Shown piece after piece: positions 8,594-16,811 of a stretch of 64,000 nt of DNA. The notes under the pieces are model-generated. The model ran no database searches. It worked only from the letters and a program-made list of their open reading frames with translations, and was not told the origin of the DNA. Every line of letters begins with the position of its first letter. Position 1 is the stretch's first letter. Source of the DNA: Rhodoferax sp. UBA6134 (GTDB taxonomy: Bacteria > Pseudomonadota > Gammaproteobacteria > Burkholderiales > Burkholderiaceae_C); contig DIVK01000060.1 of the NCBI GenBank assembly GCA_002422455.1, positions 1,237 to 65,236 of the forward strand, read 5' to 3'. Both the position numbers and the translations under genes were made by a program.

Positions 8594-9294
8594 GTGGAGG
8601 CTCCTTGAGGCATGACGGCCGCCGCTTGGGCGCGTGCCGCTTCATTCCGGACAATGTGGATGGGCTGCGGCTGGCCGGGTTTGGCCTGACCCCTGGACGA
8701 GCAGCCGTCAAAGACCACGGGCTCTTCCCAGGCGGCATCGAGCTCTTCATCGGGCACCACCTTGACGGCGTGCGCTTTCTCACCCGCGCATTCCAGCAGG
8801 GCGCCGAGGACGCTGGCGTAGGCGCTTTGCCGCTGTTGCAGGGCGTTGAAGATGGCATTGAAGATGTGCGCCATTTCACCCAGAAAGGCACGGGCCTCTT
8901 TCGGCGGTTGGGTGGAGACGAACTCCAGCACCACGGGCAGGTAGTCGGGCATTTCTCCGGGCGCGAGAAACAGGCCGGCTTTTTCGTAGGTTTGCGCCAG
9001 ATCGATCATGGCCGGACCGCGGTCGCGCGAGTCGCCATGCACATGCTCGAACAGGTGCAGCGAGGTGGCGCGGCCGCGGTCGAAGAGTTGCACGTAGTCG
9101 GCCTCGACCTCGATCGGGTCACGCCCGGACAGGTTGCGCATCAGCGCCTGGAGTTCCGCCAGGCGGGCGGCGCCCAGCGTGCGATCGCTCTGCAGCGCGG
9201 CTTGCAGCTCGCCCAGGTGGGCGCGCAGCTCCGCGTCGGGGTAGGACAGCAGGCGCGCGAGCACGCGCAGGGTCAACGTTGCGTTATTGGGCAT
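8590..9294 (-). CDS. narJ: Nitrate reductase molybdenum-cofactor assembly chaperone
   Basis: 234 residues of the NarJ/TorD all-helical family. LLSYPDAELRAHLGELQAAL and YVQLFDRGRATSLHLFEHVHGDSRDRGPAMIDL are diagnostic. NarJ binds the N-terminus of apo-NarG in the cytoplasm and holds the complex until the Mo-cofactor is inserted and membrane docking occurs. A GAGGAAT ribosome binding site precedes the ATG at 9294, and its stop overlaps the narI start. A palindromic repeat separates it from narH. Confidence 0.94.
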   Translation of the reverse strand: MPNNATLTLRVLARLLSYPDAELRAHLGELQAALQSDRTLGAARLAELQALMRNLSGRDPIEVEADYVQLFDRGRATSLHLFEHVHGDSRDRGPAMIDLAQTYEKAGLFLAPGEMPDYLPVVLEFVSTQPPKEARAFLGEMAHIFNAIFNALQQRQSAYASVLGALLECAGEKAHAVKVVPDEELDAAWEEPVVFDGCSSRGQAKPGQPQPIHIVRNEAARAQAAAVMPQGAST

Positions 9295-9326
9295 TTTTGT
9301 ATTCCTCAGGGATGTGCCGAATCCAT

Positions 9327-9418
9327 CCGTTCGCGTTGAGCTTGTCGAAACGCTGCGGTGAACAGTACTTGGGACTCTGGCGTTTGTGCGAGGCCTTCGA
9401 CAAGCTCAGGCCGAACGG
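9327..9418. repeat. Palindromic repeat, member 2 (narJ-narH gap)
   Basis: A left half CCGTTCGCGTTGAGCTTGTCGAA and an inverted right half CTTCGACAAGCTCAGGCCGAACGG flank a ~45-nt centre. It fills most of the space between narH and narJ and would fold as a long hairpin in the operon mRNA. Confidence 0.85.
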
Positions 9419-9438
9419 AATTTACGTACTTCATGGCC

Positions 9439-10962
9439 CTATACCTCCGCCTTGATGGGAATGGTGCGTTTTTTGCTGCCGCCGAACAGGCTGGCTTCGC
9501 TGGCGCCGTCCGAGCAACCGTTGCCAAACGAGAAGCCGCAGCCGCCGCGCAGGTCGAAGGTGTTTTCGGCGTACTCGCGGTGCGTGCTGGGGATGACGAA
9601 GCGGTCTTCGTAGTTGGCAATTGCCATCACGTGGTACATCTCTTCCACCTGGCCTTGAGTCATTTGAACCTGATCGAGGGCGGCGGTGTTGATGCGGCCA
9701 TCCACATGCTTTTCGCGCTGATAGGCGCGCATGGCCAGCAGACGCTCCAGCGCGCGTTCCACTGGCAGCGTGTCGCCGGCGGTCAGCAGGTTGGCCAGGT
9801 ACTTGACCGGGATGCGCAACTGCCTGACATCCGGAATTTCGCCGTTTGTGCCAATGTGGCCGGCATTGGCCGCGGCGCTGATGGGGGAGAGCGGCGGCAC
9901 GTACCAGACCATGGGCAGGGTTCGGTATTCCGGGTGCAGCGGCAGCGCCACTTTCCAGTCCACCGCCATCTTGTAGACCGGGCTCTTGCGGGCCGATTCC
10001 ATCCAAGCGTCCGGAATGCCGTCGATGCGTGCCTGCGCTATCACCTTGGGATCGTTCGGGTCGAGGAAGATGTCCAACTGGGCCTGGTACAGGTCGCGGT
10101 CGTGTTCCACGCTGGCGGCTTCCTGAATCCGGTCGGCATCGTACAAGAGAACGCCGAGGTAGCGGATGCGGCCGACGCAGGTCTCCGAGCACACGGTGGG
10201 CTGGCCCGCTTCGATGCGCGGATAGCAAAAAGTGCATTTTTCGGCCTTGCCCGATTTCCAGTTGTAGTAAATCTTTTTGTAGGGGCAGCCGCTGACGCAC
10301 ATGCGCCAGCCGCGGCACTTGTCCTGGTCGACCAGCACGATGCCATCTTCCTCGCGCTTGTAGATCGAGCCCGAGGGACAGGAGGCCACGCACGCCGGGT
10401 TCAGGCAGTGCTCGCACAGGCGCGGCAAATACATCATGAAGGTGTTTTCGAATTCACCGTAGATGTCCTTCTGGATGTCGTCGAAGTTCTTGTCCTTGCC
10501 GCGCTTGGAGAACTCGCCGCCGAGGATTTCCTCCCAGTTCGGGCCCCACTCGATCTTTTCCATGCGCTGGCCGGTGATGAGTGAACGCGGCCGGGCCGTG
10601 GGTGCGGCCTTGCTTTCGGGCGCCGATTGCAGGTGGTCGTAGTCGAAGGTGAAGGGCTCGTAGTAGTCGTCGATCTGCGGCAGATTCGGGTTGGCGAAGA
10701 TGCGCATGAGCAGCTTCCACCTGGCACCCTGGCGCGGCTCGATCTGGCCGTTGGCCAGGCGCTTCCAGCCGCCGTTCCACTTGTCCTGGTTTTCCCACTC
10801 CTTGGGGTAACCGATGCCGGGCTTGGTCTCGACGTTGTTGAACCAGGTGTATTCCATGCCCGGACGGCTGGTCCAGACGTTTTTGCAGGTGACGGAACAA
10901 GTGTGGCAACCGATGCACTTGTCCAGGTTGAGTACCATGCCGATTTGAGCGCGGATTTTCAT
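9439..10962 (-). CDS. narH: Respiratory nitrate reductase, beta subunit (Fe-S)
   Basis: 507 residues. Four Cys clusters for the electron-transfer chain between NarI and NarG are visible: CIGCHTCSVTCKNVW near residue 16, CEHCLNPACVASCPSG, CRGWRMCVSGCPYKK (the Trp-containing cluster that binds [3Fe-4S]) and CTFCYPRIEAGQPTVCSETC. The start at 10962 (MKIRAQIGMVLNLDKC) was chosen over an in-frame ATG at 11040 because it has GGAGC at the right distance and matches the family; the longer version would only translate the adjoining palindromic repeat. Confidence 0.95.
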   Translation of the reverse strand: MKIRAQIGMVLNLDKCIGCHTCSVTCKNVWTSRPGMEYTWFNNVETKPGIGYPKEWENQDKWNGGWKRLANGQIEPRQGARWKLLMRIFANPNLPQIDDYYEPFTFDYDHLQSAPESKAAPTARPRSLITGQRMEKIEWGPNWEEILGGEFSKRGKDKNFDDIQKDIYGEFENTFMMYLPRLCEHCLNPACVASCPSGSIYKREEDGIVLVDQDKCRGWRMCVSGCPYKKIYYNWKSGKAEKCTFCYPRIEAGQPTVCSETCVGRIRYLGVLLYDADRIQEAASVEHDRDLYQAQLDIFLDPNDPKVIAQARIDGIPDAWMESARKSPVYKMAVDWKVALPLHPEYRTLPMVWYVPPLSPISAAANAGHIGTNGEIPDVRQLRIPVKYLANLLTAGDTLPVERALERLLAMRAYQREKHVDGRINTAALDQVQMTQGQVEEMYHVMAIANYEDRFVIPSTHREYAENTFDLRGGCGFSFGNGCSDGASEASLFGGSKKRTIPIKAEV

Positions 10963-11004
10963 GCTGTTGCTCCAAACATTTCGATGAGATCGGCTCGCAT
11001 GTCT

Positions 11005-11074
11005 CCGTTCGCCCTGAGCCTGTCGAAGGGCATTGCGCATGGCACCAGGGCTTCGACAAGCTCAGCCCGAACGG
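11005..11074. repeat. Palindromic repeat, member 3 (narH-narG gap)
   Basis: CCGTTCGCCCTGAGCCTGTCGAAGGG and the inverted CTTCGACAAGCTCAGCCCGAACGG around a ~20-nt centre occupy most of the gap between narG and narH. Same family as the copies at 5641, 9327, 12592, 15052 and 57361. Confidence 0.87.
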
Positions 11075-11095
11075 GGTGGAGAGTGGTGTGCCTTT

Positions 11096-14000
11096 TCATG
11101 CTGTTGCTCCTGTTTTCGTGATCGCCGGCGTATCCAGCCAATCCACCTTGTTCATCTTGCGCACCACCACGAACTCGTCGCGGTTGGTGCCGATGGTGCC
11201 GTAGTAGTTGAAGCCGTAGCTGAACTGGGCGTAGCCGCCGATCATGTGCGTGGGCTTGAGCACGATGCGCGTGACCGAGTTGTGGATGCCGCCGCGCATG
11301 CCGGTGATTTCCGAACCGGGGGTGTTGATGATTTTTTCCTGCGCGTGGTACATCATCACCATGCCGTTGTTCACCCGCTGGCTCACCACCGCACGCGCCG
11401 CGATGGCACCGTTGATGTTGAACAGTTCGACCCAGTCGTTGTCCACGATGCCGGCGCTCCTGGCGTCGTCTTCGCTCAGCCAGATCACCGGGCCGCCACG
11501 ATTGAGCGTGAGCATCATCAGGTTGTCGCTGTAGGTGGAGTGGATGCCCCACTTCTGGTGCGGCGTGATGAAGTTGAGCAAAATCTCGGTGTTGCCGTTG
11601 GGCTTGATGCCGTGGATGCCGGCCGTGGTCTTGAGGTCCACCGGCGGGCGGTAGCTGGAGAAATTCTCGCCGAAGGCCGTCATCCACGGGTGGTCCAGAT
11701 AGAACTGCTGGCGCCCGGTCAGGGTGCGCCAGGGGATCAGCTCATGCACATTGGTGTAGCCGGCGTTGTAGGACACGGTCTCGGATTCGATGCCGCTCCA
11801 GGTCGGGCTGGAGATGATCTTGCGCGGCTGCGCCTGAATGTCGCGGAAGCGAATTTTTTCGTCCTCACGGTGCAGCGCCAGGTGCGTGTGGTCGATGCCG
11901 GTTTGTTTGGACAGTGCGCCCCAGGCTTTCACTGCGACGTGACCGTTGGTCTCCGGCGCCAGTTGCAGCACCACTTCGCAGGCGTCGATGTCGGTTTCGA
12001 TCCTGGGCATGCCGCAGGTGGCGCCCTCGGCCGTGACCAGGCCGTTGAGTTCGCCCAGTTGCTTGACCTCAACCTGCGTGTTCCAGGCGATGCCCTTGCC
12101 GCCGTTGCCGACCTTGCCCATCAGCGGCCCCAGGGCGGTGAAGCGCTTGTACAGATTGGGGTAGTCGCGCTCGACCACCGCCATGTTGGGCGCGGTCTTG
12201 CCGGGAATCAGCTCGCACTCGCCTTTCTTCCACTCCTTCACGCCGAAGGGCTGGGCCAGCTCGGCCGGCGAGTCGTGCATCAGCGGTGTCAGCACCATCT
12301 CGCGTTCCACCCCCAGGTGGCCGACGCACAGTTCGCTGAACTTCCTGGCGAAGCCCTTGTAGATGTCCCAGTCGCTCTTGCTCTGCCAGGCCGGGTCCAC
12401 CGCCGTGCTCAAGGGGTGGATGAAGGGGTGCATGTCGCTGGTGTTGAGGTCGTTCTTCTCGTACCAGGTGGCGGTGGGCAGCACGATGTCCGAGTACAGA
12501 CAGGTGGTGCTCATGCGGAAGTCCAGCGTGACCAGCAGGTCCAGCTTGCCCTCCGGGGCTTGGTCGTGCCAGACCACTTCCGTGGGTAACCCCGATCGGG
12601 CTGAGCTTGTCGAAGCCCCTTGCCGAGCATGCCCTTCGACAGGCTCAGGGCGAACGGTTTCTTCTCCTAAATCCTTGCCCTGCACGCCGTGGCTGGTGCC
12701 CAGCAGGTGCTTGAGGAAGTACTCGTGGCCCTTGCCGCTGGAGCCCAGCAGGTTGGAGCGCCAGACAAACATGTTGCGCGGCCAGTTGGCCGGGTGGTCC
12801 GGGTCTTCGCAACTCATCTTGAGCGTGCCATCCTTCAAGCTCTTGACGGCGTAGTCCTTCGGATCCATGCCGGCGGCGGCGGCGTCTTTTACCACCTGCA
12901 TGGGGTTGGTCTGCAACTGCGGGGCGCTGGGCAGCCAGCCCATGCGTTCGGCGCGCACGTTGTAGTCGATCATGCTGCCGCCGTAAAGCTGCTTGTCGGC
13001 CAGCGGTGAGAGCACCTCCTCCATGCCCAGCTTCTCGTAGCGCCACTGATCGGTGTGGGCGTAGAAGAAGCTGGTGGAATTCATCTGGCGCGGCGGGCGG
13101 ATCCAGTCCAGCGCGAAGGCCAGTGGCAGCCACCCGGTTTGCGGGCGCAGCTTTTCCTGGCCCACATAGTGCGCCCAGCCGCCGCCGCTCTGGCCGATGC
13201 AGCCGCACATCATCAGCATGTTGATGATGCCGCGGTAGTTCATGTCGCTGTGGTACCAGTGGTTCATGGCCGCGCCGATGATGACCATGGACTTGCCGCG
13301 GGTCTTGTCGGCGTTGTCGGCAAACTGGCGCGCCACGGTGATGAGCTGATCACGCGGCACGCCGGTGATCTTTTCCTGCCAGGCCGGGGTGTAGGGTGTG
13401 TCGTCGTCGTAGTTCCTGGCCGCCAGTTCGCCGTCCAGCCCGCGCGCGACACCGTAATTGGCCGCCTGCAGGTCGAACACGGTGGCCACCAGGGCCTCGC
13501 GCTTGTCGCCTTCCTTGCCCAGCGAGATGCGCGTCACCGGCACGGTGCGCACCAGCACGTTGCTGGCCGCGGCGCCCGTGGTGTTGTTGGGGAAGTGCTC
13601 GTGCTCGATGCCGCCGAAGTAGGGGAAGCCGATCTTGGCGATTTCGGTCGTGGCGCAGCCCTCCAGCGCCGAGAGCCTGAGTTTGACGTCGTTGCCGTGG
13701 CGCGCTTCCTTGGCTTGCAGGTTCCATTGGCCGGCATCGGTCCGGCCGTCCGGACCCCAGCGGAAACCGATGGCCCCCTGGGGCAGCACCACCTTGCCGT
13801 CTTCGTTGAAGGCGACGGTTTTCCACTCGGGGTTGTTGGCCTGGCCCAGCTTGCCGTTGAAGTCGCTGGCGCGCACATAGCGGTCGGGCACCATGACGAT
13901 CTCGCCGCTGGGCAACTGCTGCTCCTTGAGCAGCACCAGCATGGGCAGGTCGGTGTAGCGGCGGGCGTAGTCGTCGAAATAGGCAGATCGGTAGCCCCCC

Positions 14001-15031
14001 TGTGTGCCTGCCGGCGCTTCCACCCCGGGGAGGGCGGACGAGCTTGGGGCGGCCCGGCGCTCGTCCCGCTCGCCGAAGTAGAACTCCTTCATGATGACGT
14101 GGCCCATGGCCATGGCCACAGCGGCGTCGGTGCCCTGTTTGGGGTGCATCCAGATGTCGGAGAGTTTGGCGACTTCCGAGTAGTCGGGCGTGACGGCCAC
14201 GGTCTTGGCGCCCTTGTAGCGCACCTCGGTGAAGAAGTGGGCGTCGGGGGTGCGCGTCTGCGGCACGTTGGAGCCCCAGGCGATGATGTAGCTGGAGTTG
14301 TACCAGTCGGCCGATTCGGGCACGTCGGTCTGCTCGCCCCAGATTTGCGGGCTGGCGGGGGGGAGGTCGCAGTACCAGTCGTAGAAGCTCATGCAGACGC
14401 CGCCCAGCAGGCTCAGGTAGCGCGAGCCGGCGGCGTAGCTGACCATGGACATGGCCGGGATGGGCGAGAAGCCGATCACGCGGTCCGGGCCGTGTTTCTT
14501 GACGGTGTAGATGTTCGCCGCGGCGATCATCTCGTTGACCTCGTCCCAGCTGGAACGCACGAAGCCGCCCAGGCCGCGCACGCTCTGGTATTCGCGTCGC
14601 TTGGCGTTGCTCTCGGCAATGGAAGCCCAGGCATCCACCGGCTCGTGCAAGAGGCGGGCCTCGCGCCAGAGTTTGAGCAGACGCCCGCGCACCAGCGGGT
14701 ACTTGACGCGGTTGGCGCTGTACAGGTACCAGCTGTAGCTGGCGCCGCGGGCGCAGCCGCGCGGCTCGTGGTTGGGCATGTCCCAGCGGGTGCGGGGGTA
14801 GTCGGTCTGCTGGGTTTCCCAGGTGACGATGCCGCCCTTGACGTAGATCTTCCACGAGCAGGAGCCCGTGCAGTTGACGCCGTGGGTGGAACGCACGATC
14901 TTGTCGTGGGCCCAGCGGTCGCGGTAGGCGTCTTCCCAGGTACGGTCTTCACCGGTGGTGACACCGTGGTCCTTGGAGAAGGACTCCCGGGGTTGCGAGA
15001 AGTAGCTCAGTCGGTCGAGAAAATGGCTCAT
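11096..15031 (-). CDS. narG: Respiratory nitrate reductase, alpha (catalytic) subunit with two repeat-derived insertions
   Basis: 1311 residues, bis-MGD enzyme reducing nitrate to nitrite on the cytoplasmic face. Visible are the FS0 cluster ligands HGVNCTGSC with a distal Cys in EPRGCARGAS, the Mo-ligand region DWYCDLPPASPQIWGEQTD, and DFRMSTTCLYSDIVLPTATWYEKND. Typical NarG is near 1250 residues; the excess is explained by two in-frame insertions, residues ~323-348 (RRAAPSSSALPGVEAPAG) and ~792-814 (VRPEPVEGHARQGASTSSAR), both encoded by dispersed repeat DNA and placed in what look like surface loops. The ATG at 15031 has a strong AAGGAGCG site. Conserved residues around both inserts are intact, so the enzyme is probably active. 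Confidence 0.95.
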   Translation of the reverse strand: MSHFLDRLSYFSQPRESFSKDHGVTTGEDRTWEDAYRDRWAHDKIVRSTHGVNCTGSCSWKIYVKGGIVTWETQQTDYPRTRWDMPNHEPRGCARGASYSWYLYSANRVKYPLVRGRLLKLWREARLLHEPVDAWASIAESNAKRREYQSVRGLGGFVRSSWDEVNEMIAAANIYTVKKHGPDRVIGFSPIPAMSMVSYAAGSRYLSLLGGVCMSFYDWYCDLPPASPQIWGEQTDVPESADWYNSSYIIAWGSNVPQTRTPDAHFFTEVRYKGAKTVAVTPDYSEVAKLSDIWMHPKQGTDAAVAMAMGHVIMKEFYFGERDERRAAPSSSALPGVEAPAGTQGGYRSAYFDDYARRYTDLPMLVLLKEQQLPSGEIVMVPDRYVRASDFNGKLGQANNPEWKTVAFNEDGKVVLPQGAIGFRWGPDGRTDAGQWNLQAKEARHGNDVKLRLSALEGCATTEIAKIGFPYFGGIEHEHFPNNTTGAAASNVLVRTVPVTRISLGKEGDKREALVATVFDLQAANYGVARGLDGELAARNYDDDTPYTPAWQEKITGVPRDQLITVARQFADNADKTRGKSMVIIGAAMNHWYHSDMNYRGIINMLMMCGCIGQSGGGWAHYVGQEKLRPQTGWLPLAFALDWIRPPRQMNSTSFFYAHTDQWRYEKLGMEEVLSPLADKQLYGGSMIDYNVRAERMGWLPSAPQLQTNPMQVVKDAAAAGMDPKDYAVKSLKDGTLKMSCEDPDHPANWPRNMFVWRSNLLGSSGKGHEYFLKHLLGTSHGVQGKDLGEETVRPEPVEGHARQGASTSSARSGLPTEVVWHDQAPEGKLDLLVTLDFRMSTTCLYSDIVLPTATWYEKNDLNTSDMHPFIHPLSTAVDPAWQSKSDWDIYKGFARKFSELCVGHLGVEREMVLTPLMHDSPAELAQPFGVKEWKKGECELIPGKTAPNMAVVERDYPNLYKRFTALGPLMGKVGNGGKGIAWNTQVEVKQLGELNGLVTAEGATCGMPRIETDIDACEVVLQLAPETNGHVAVKAWGALSKQTGIDHTHLALHREDEKIRFRDIQAQPRKIISSPTWSGIESETVSYNAGYTNVHELIPWRTLTGRQQFYLDHPWMTAFGENFSSYRPPVDLKTTAGIHGIKPNGNTEILLNFITPHQKWGIHSTYSDNLMMLTLNRGGPVIWLSEDDARSAGIVDNDWVELFNINGAIAARAVVSQRVNNGMVMMYHAQEKIINTPGSEITGMRGGIHNSVTRIVLKPTHMIGGYAQFSYGFNYYGTIGTNRDEFVVVRKMNKVDWLDTPAITKTGATA
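12592..12657. repeat. Palindromic repeat, member 4, in frame inside narG
   Basis: The 66-nt element (CCGATCGGGCTGAGCTTGTCGAA ... CTTCGACAGGCTCAGGGCGAACGG) is a multiple of three and free of stops in the narG frame. It adds about 22 residues, VRPEPVEG...STSSAR, between GVQGKDLGEE and LPTEVVWHD, which are normally almost adjacent. Confidence 0.88.
13990..14065. repeat. Second repeat family, in frame inside narG (approximate limits)
   Basis: A GC-rich stretch containing GGGCCGCCCCAAGCTCGTCC and CCTCCCCGGGGTGG on the minus strand resembles a different dispersed Comamonadaceae repeat (GGGCCGCCCCAAG...GGGGGGC type). It interrupts the normal NarG path from KEFYFGE to YFDDYARRYTD with about 25 low-complexity residues. 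Limits are estimated from where family-like sequence stops. Confidence 0.55.
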
Positions 15032-15051
15032 GTTGGCGCTCCTTTTTGACT

Positions 15052-15121
15052 CCGTTCGCCCTGAGCTTGTCGAAGGGCTTGTACGAAAGCTCGCTGGCTT
15101 CGACAGGCTCAGCCCGAACGG
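15052..15121. repeat. Palindromic repeat, member 5 (narG-narK2 gap)
   Basis: CCGTTCGCCCTGAGCTTGTCGAAGGG and inverted GGCTTCGACAGGCTCAGCCCGAACGG with a short centre, occupying most of the 109-bp gap between narK2 and narG. It would be transcribed as a hairpin within the operon. Confidence 0.87.
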
Positions 15122-15140
15122 AATGGATGGTTGATGGTGC

Positions 15141-16784
15141 TCAGGGGTTCTTCACGTAGGCGTTCGCGCGCAGGTAGAACCACCAGTTCAGCACCAGGCA
15201 CAGGGCGTAGAAGACGGCGAAGCCGTACATGGCGTACTGCGGCGTGCCGGCCTTGATCTGGGCGCCGATTACCACCGGGGCGACGAAGGCGCCGTAGGCG
15301 GCGATGGCCGAGGTCCAGCCCAGCACCGGACCGGCCTGGGTGCGATCGAAGATCACCGCGATGGTGCGGAAGGTTGAGCCGTTGCCGATGCCGGTGGCGG
15401 TGAACAGCAGCACGAACAGCACCATGAAGGTCAGGAAGTACTGTTCGGGCGTGGCCGACTGGTAGGCTTGCAGCATGACGTAGCCCACCGCGGCCGAGGC
15501 CACGACCATGATGGCCGAGATGATCTGCGTGACGATGGAGCCGCCGACCTTGTCCGATATCCAGCCGCCGATGGGGCGCACGGCGGCGCCGACGAAGGGA
15601 CCGATCCAGGCGTAGGTCAAGGCCGACGGCGCGTTGGGGTTCTTGGCATGGACCCAGGCGTTGGTGGCCACGTCGAAGACGTGGGTGCTGCCGAAGATCA
15701 CCGTGATGGACAGCGGCAGGGCCATGGAGAAGCCGATGAAACTGCCGAAGGTCACGATGTACAGCGCCGTCATGGACCAGGTGTGCTTGTCTTTGAAGAT
15801 GGCGAACTGCTTGGCTATGTTCTCCTTCATGGTGCCGAAGGCCGTGAGCTTCATCACCAGCAGGGTGCTGACGATGATCAGCGGCATGGCCAGCCACATG
15901 TTCAGCAGGCCCAGGCCGGTGGGCGCCGGCAGGTAAAGGTAGAGGCCCACACCGGCCGGCAGGAAGGACAGGGTGTAGAGCCAGATGATCTTGATGAAGG
16001 CGCTGATCGTGCTGCCCAGGCTGTTGTCCACGCCCGGTGTCACCGTTTTCAGATTGTTCATGCCGAACCAGCACAGCACCGACAGCGGTACCAGCGAGAG
16101 CAGCCAGGCAAAGCCGGCGTTCTGAATGTAGGTCGGTGTGCCGGCGGCGATCTTGCCGAAGATCCAGCCGCTGTCCTTCACCAGCGTCATGGCCTCGCCG
16201 CCGAAGGGGCCGAACAGGCTCATGGTCATGACGAAGGGGATGACGACCTGCATGGTCGTCACACCGAAATTGCCCAGGCCGGCGTTCAGGCCCAGGGCCG
16301 TGCCCTGCAGGCGCTTGGGGAAGAAGGTGCCGATATTGGACATGGAGCTGGCAAAGTTGCCGCCGCCCACGCCCGACCACAGGGCCATGAGCTGGAAGGC
16401 CCACAGCGGCCAGTCTTTATGTTGGAGCGCGATGCCGGTGCCGATGGCCGGCGCCAGCAGCATGGCGGTGGTCAGGAAGATGGTGTTGCGCCCGCCGGCC
16501 AGCCGGATCAGGAAGCTGGCCGGGATGCGCATGGTGGCGCCGGCCAGGCCCGCGATGGCCGTCAGTGTGAAGAGTTCGGCCTGGGCGAAGGGGAAACCCA
16601 GGTTGAGCATCTGCACGGTGATGATGCCCCACATGCCCCAGATGGCGAAGCCGCACAGCAGGGCCGGCACCGAGATCCAGAGGTTGCGGTAGGCGATGTG
16701 CTTGCCGGTGCTTTCCCAGAACTGCTCGTCTTCGGGGCGCCAGTCGGTGAGGGTGGCGCCCGATGCCTTGGTGGTGGTGTTCAT
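15141..16784 (-). CDS. narK2: Nitrate/nitrite porter, NarK2-type
   Basis: 547 residues, about twelve membrane helices, major facilitator superfamily. The N-terminal cytoplasmic lead TDWRPEDEQFWESTGK is typical of type II NarK. Nitrate-porter signatures include GLAGATMRIPASFLIRLAGGRN, ALWSGVGGGNFASSMSNIGTFFPKRLQGTALGLNAGLGNFG and PFVGAAVRPIGGWISDKVGG, with the conserved substrate Arg residues and glycine-rich nitrate-signature motifs. Type II proteins exchange nitrate for nitrite. It lies 27 bp after narK1 and upstream of narG with an AGGAACC site, so it is expected to be co-transcribed with the reductase. Numbering as NarK2 is by position and type. Confidence 0.9.
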   Translation of the reverse strand: MNTTTKASGATLTDWRPEDEQFWESTGKHIAYRNLWISVPALLCGFAIWGMWGIITVQMLNLGFPFAQAELFTLTAIAGLAGATMRIPASFLIRLAGGRNTIFLTTAMLLAPAIGTGIALQHKDWPLWAFQLMALWSGVGGGNFASSMSNIGTFFPKRLQGTALGLNAGLGNFGVTTMQVVIPFVMTMSLFGPFGGEAMTLVKDSGWIFGKIAAGTPTYIQNAGFAWLLSLVPLSVLCWFGMNNLKTVTPGVDNSLGSTISAFIKIIWLYTLSFLPAGVGLYLYLPAPTGLGLLNMWLAMPLIIVSTLLVMKLTAFGTMKENIAKQFAIFKDKHTWSMTALYIVTFGSFIGFSMALPLSITVIFGSTHVFDVATNAWVHAKNPNAPSALTYAWIGPFVGAAVRPIGGWISDKVGGSIVTQIISAIMVVASAAVGYVMLQAYQSATPEQYFLTFMVLFVLLFTATGIGNGSTFRTIAVIFDRTQAGPVLGWTSAIAAYGAFVAPVVIGAQIKAGTPQYAMYGFAVFYALCLVLNWWFYLRANAYVKNP

Positions 16785-16811
16785 GATGGTTCCTGGTGAA
16801 GGGGTGAGGTG

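Noticed and set aside
11033..15049. Long plus-strand frames (518 and 664 codons) opposite narG
   Set aside because: They are the reverse-strand reflection of strongly biased narG codons; narG itself has full catalytic motifs.
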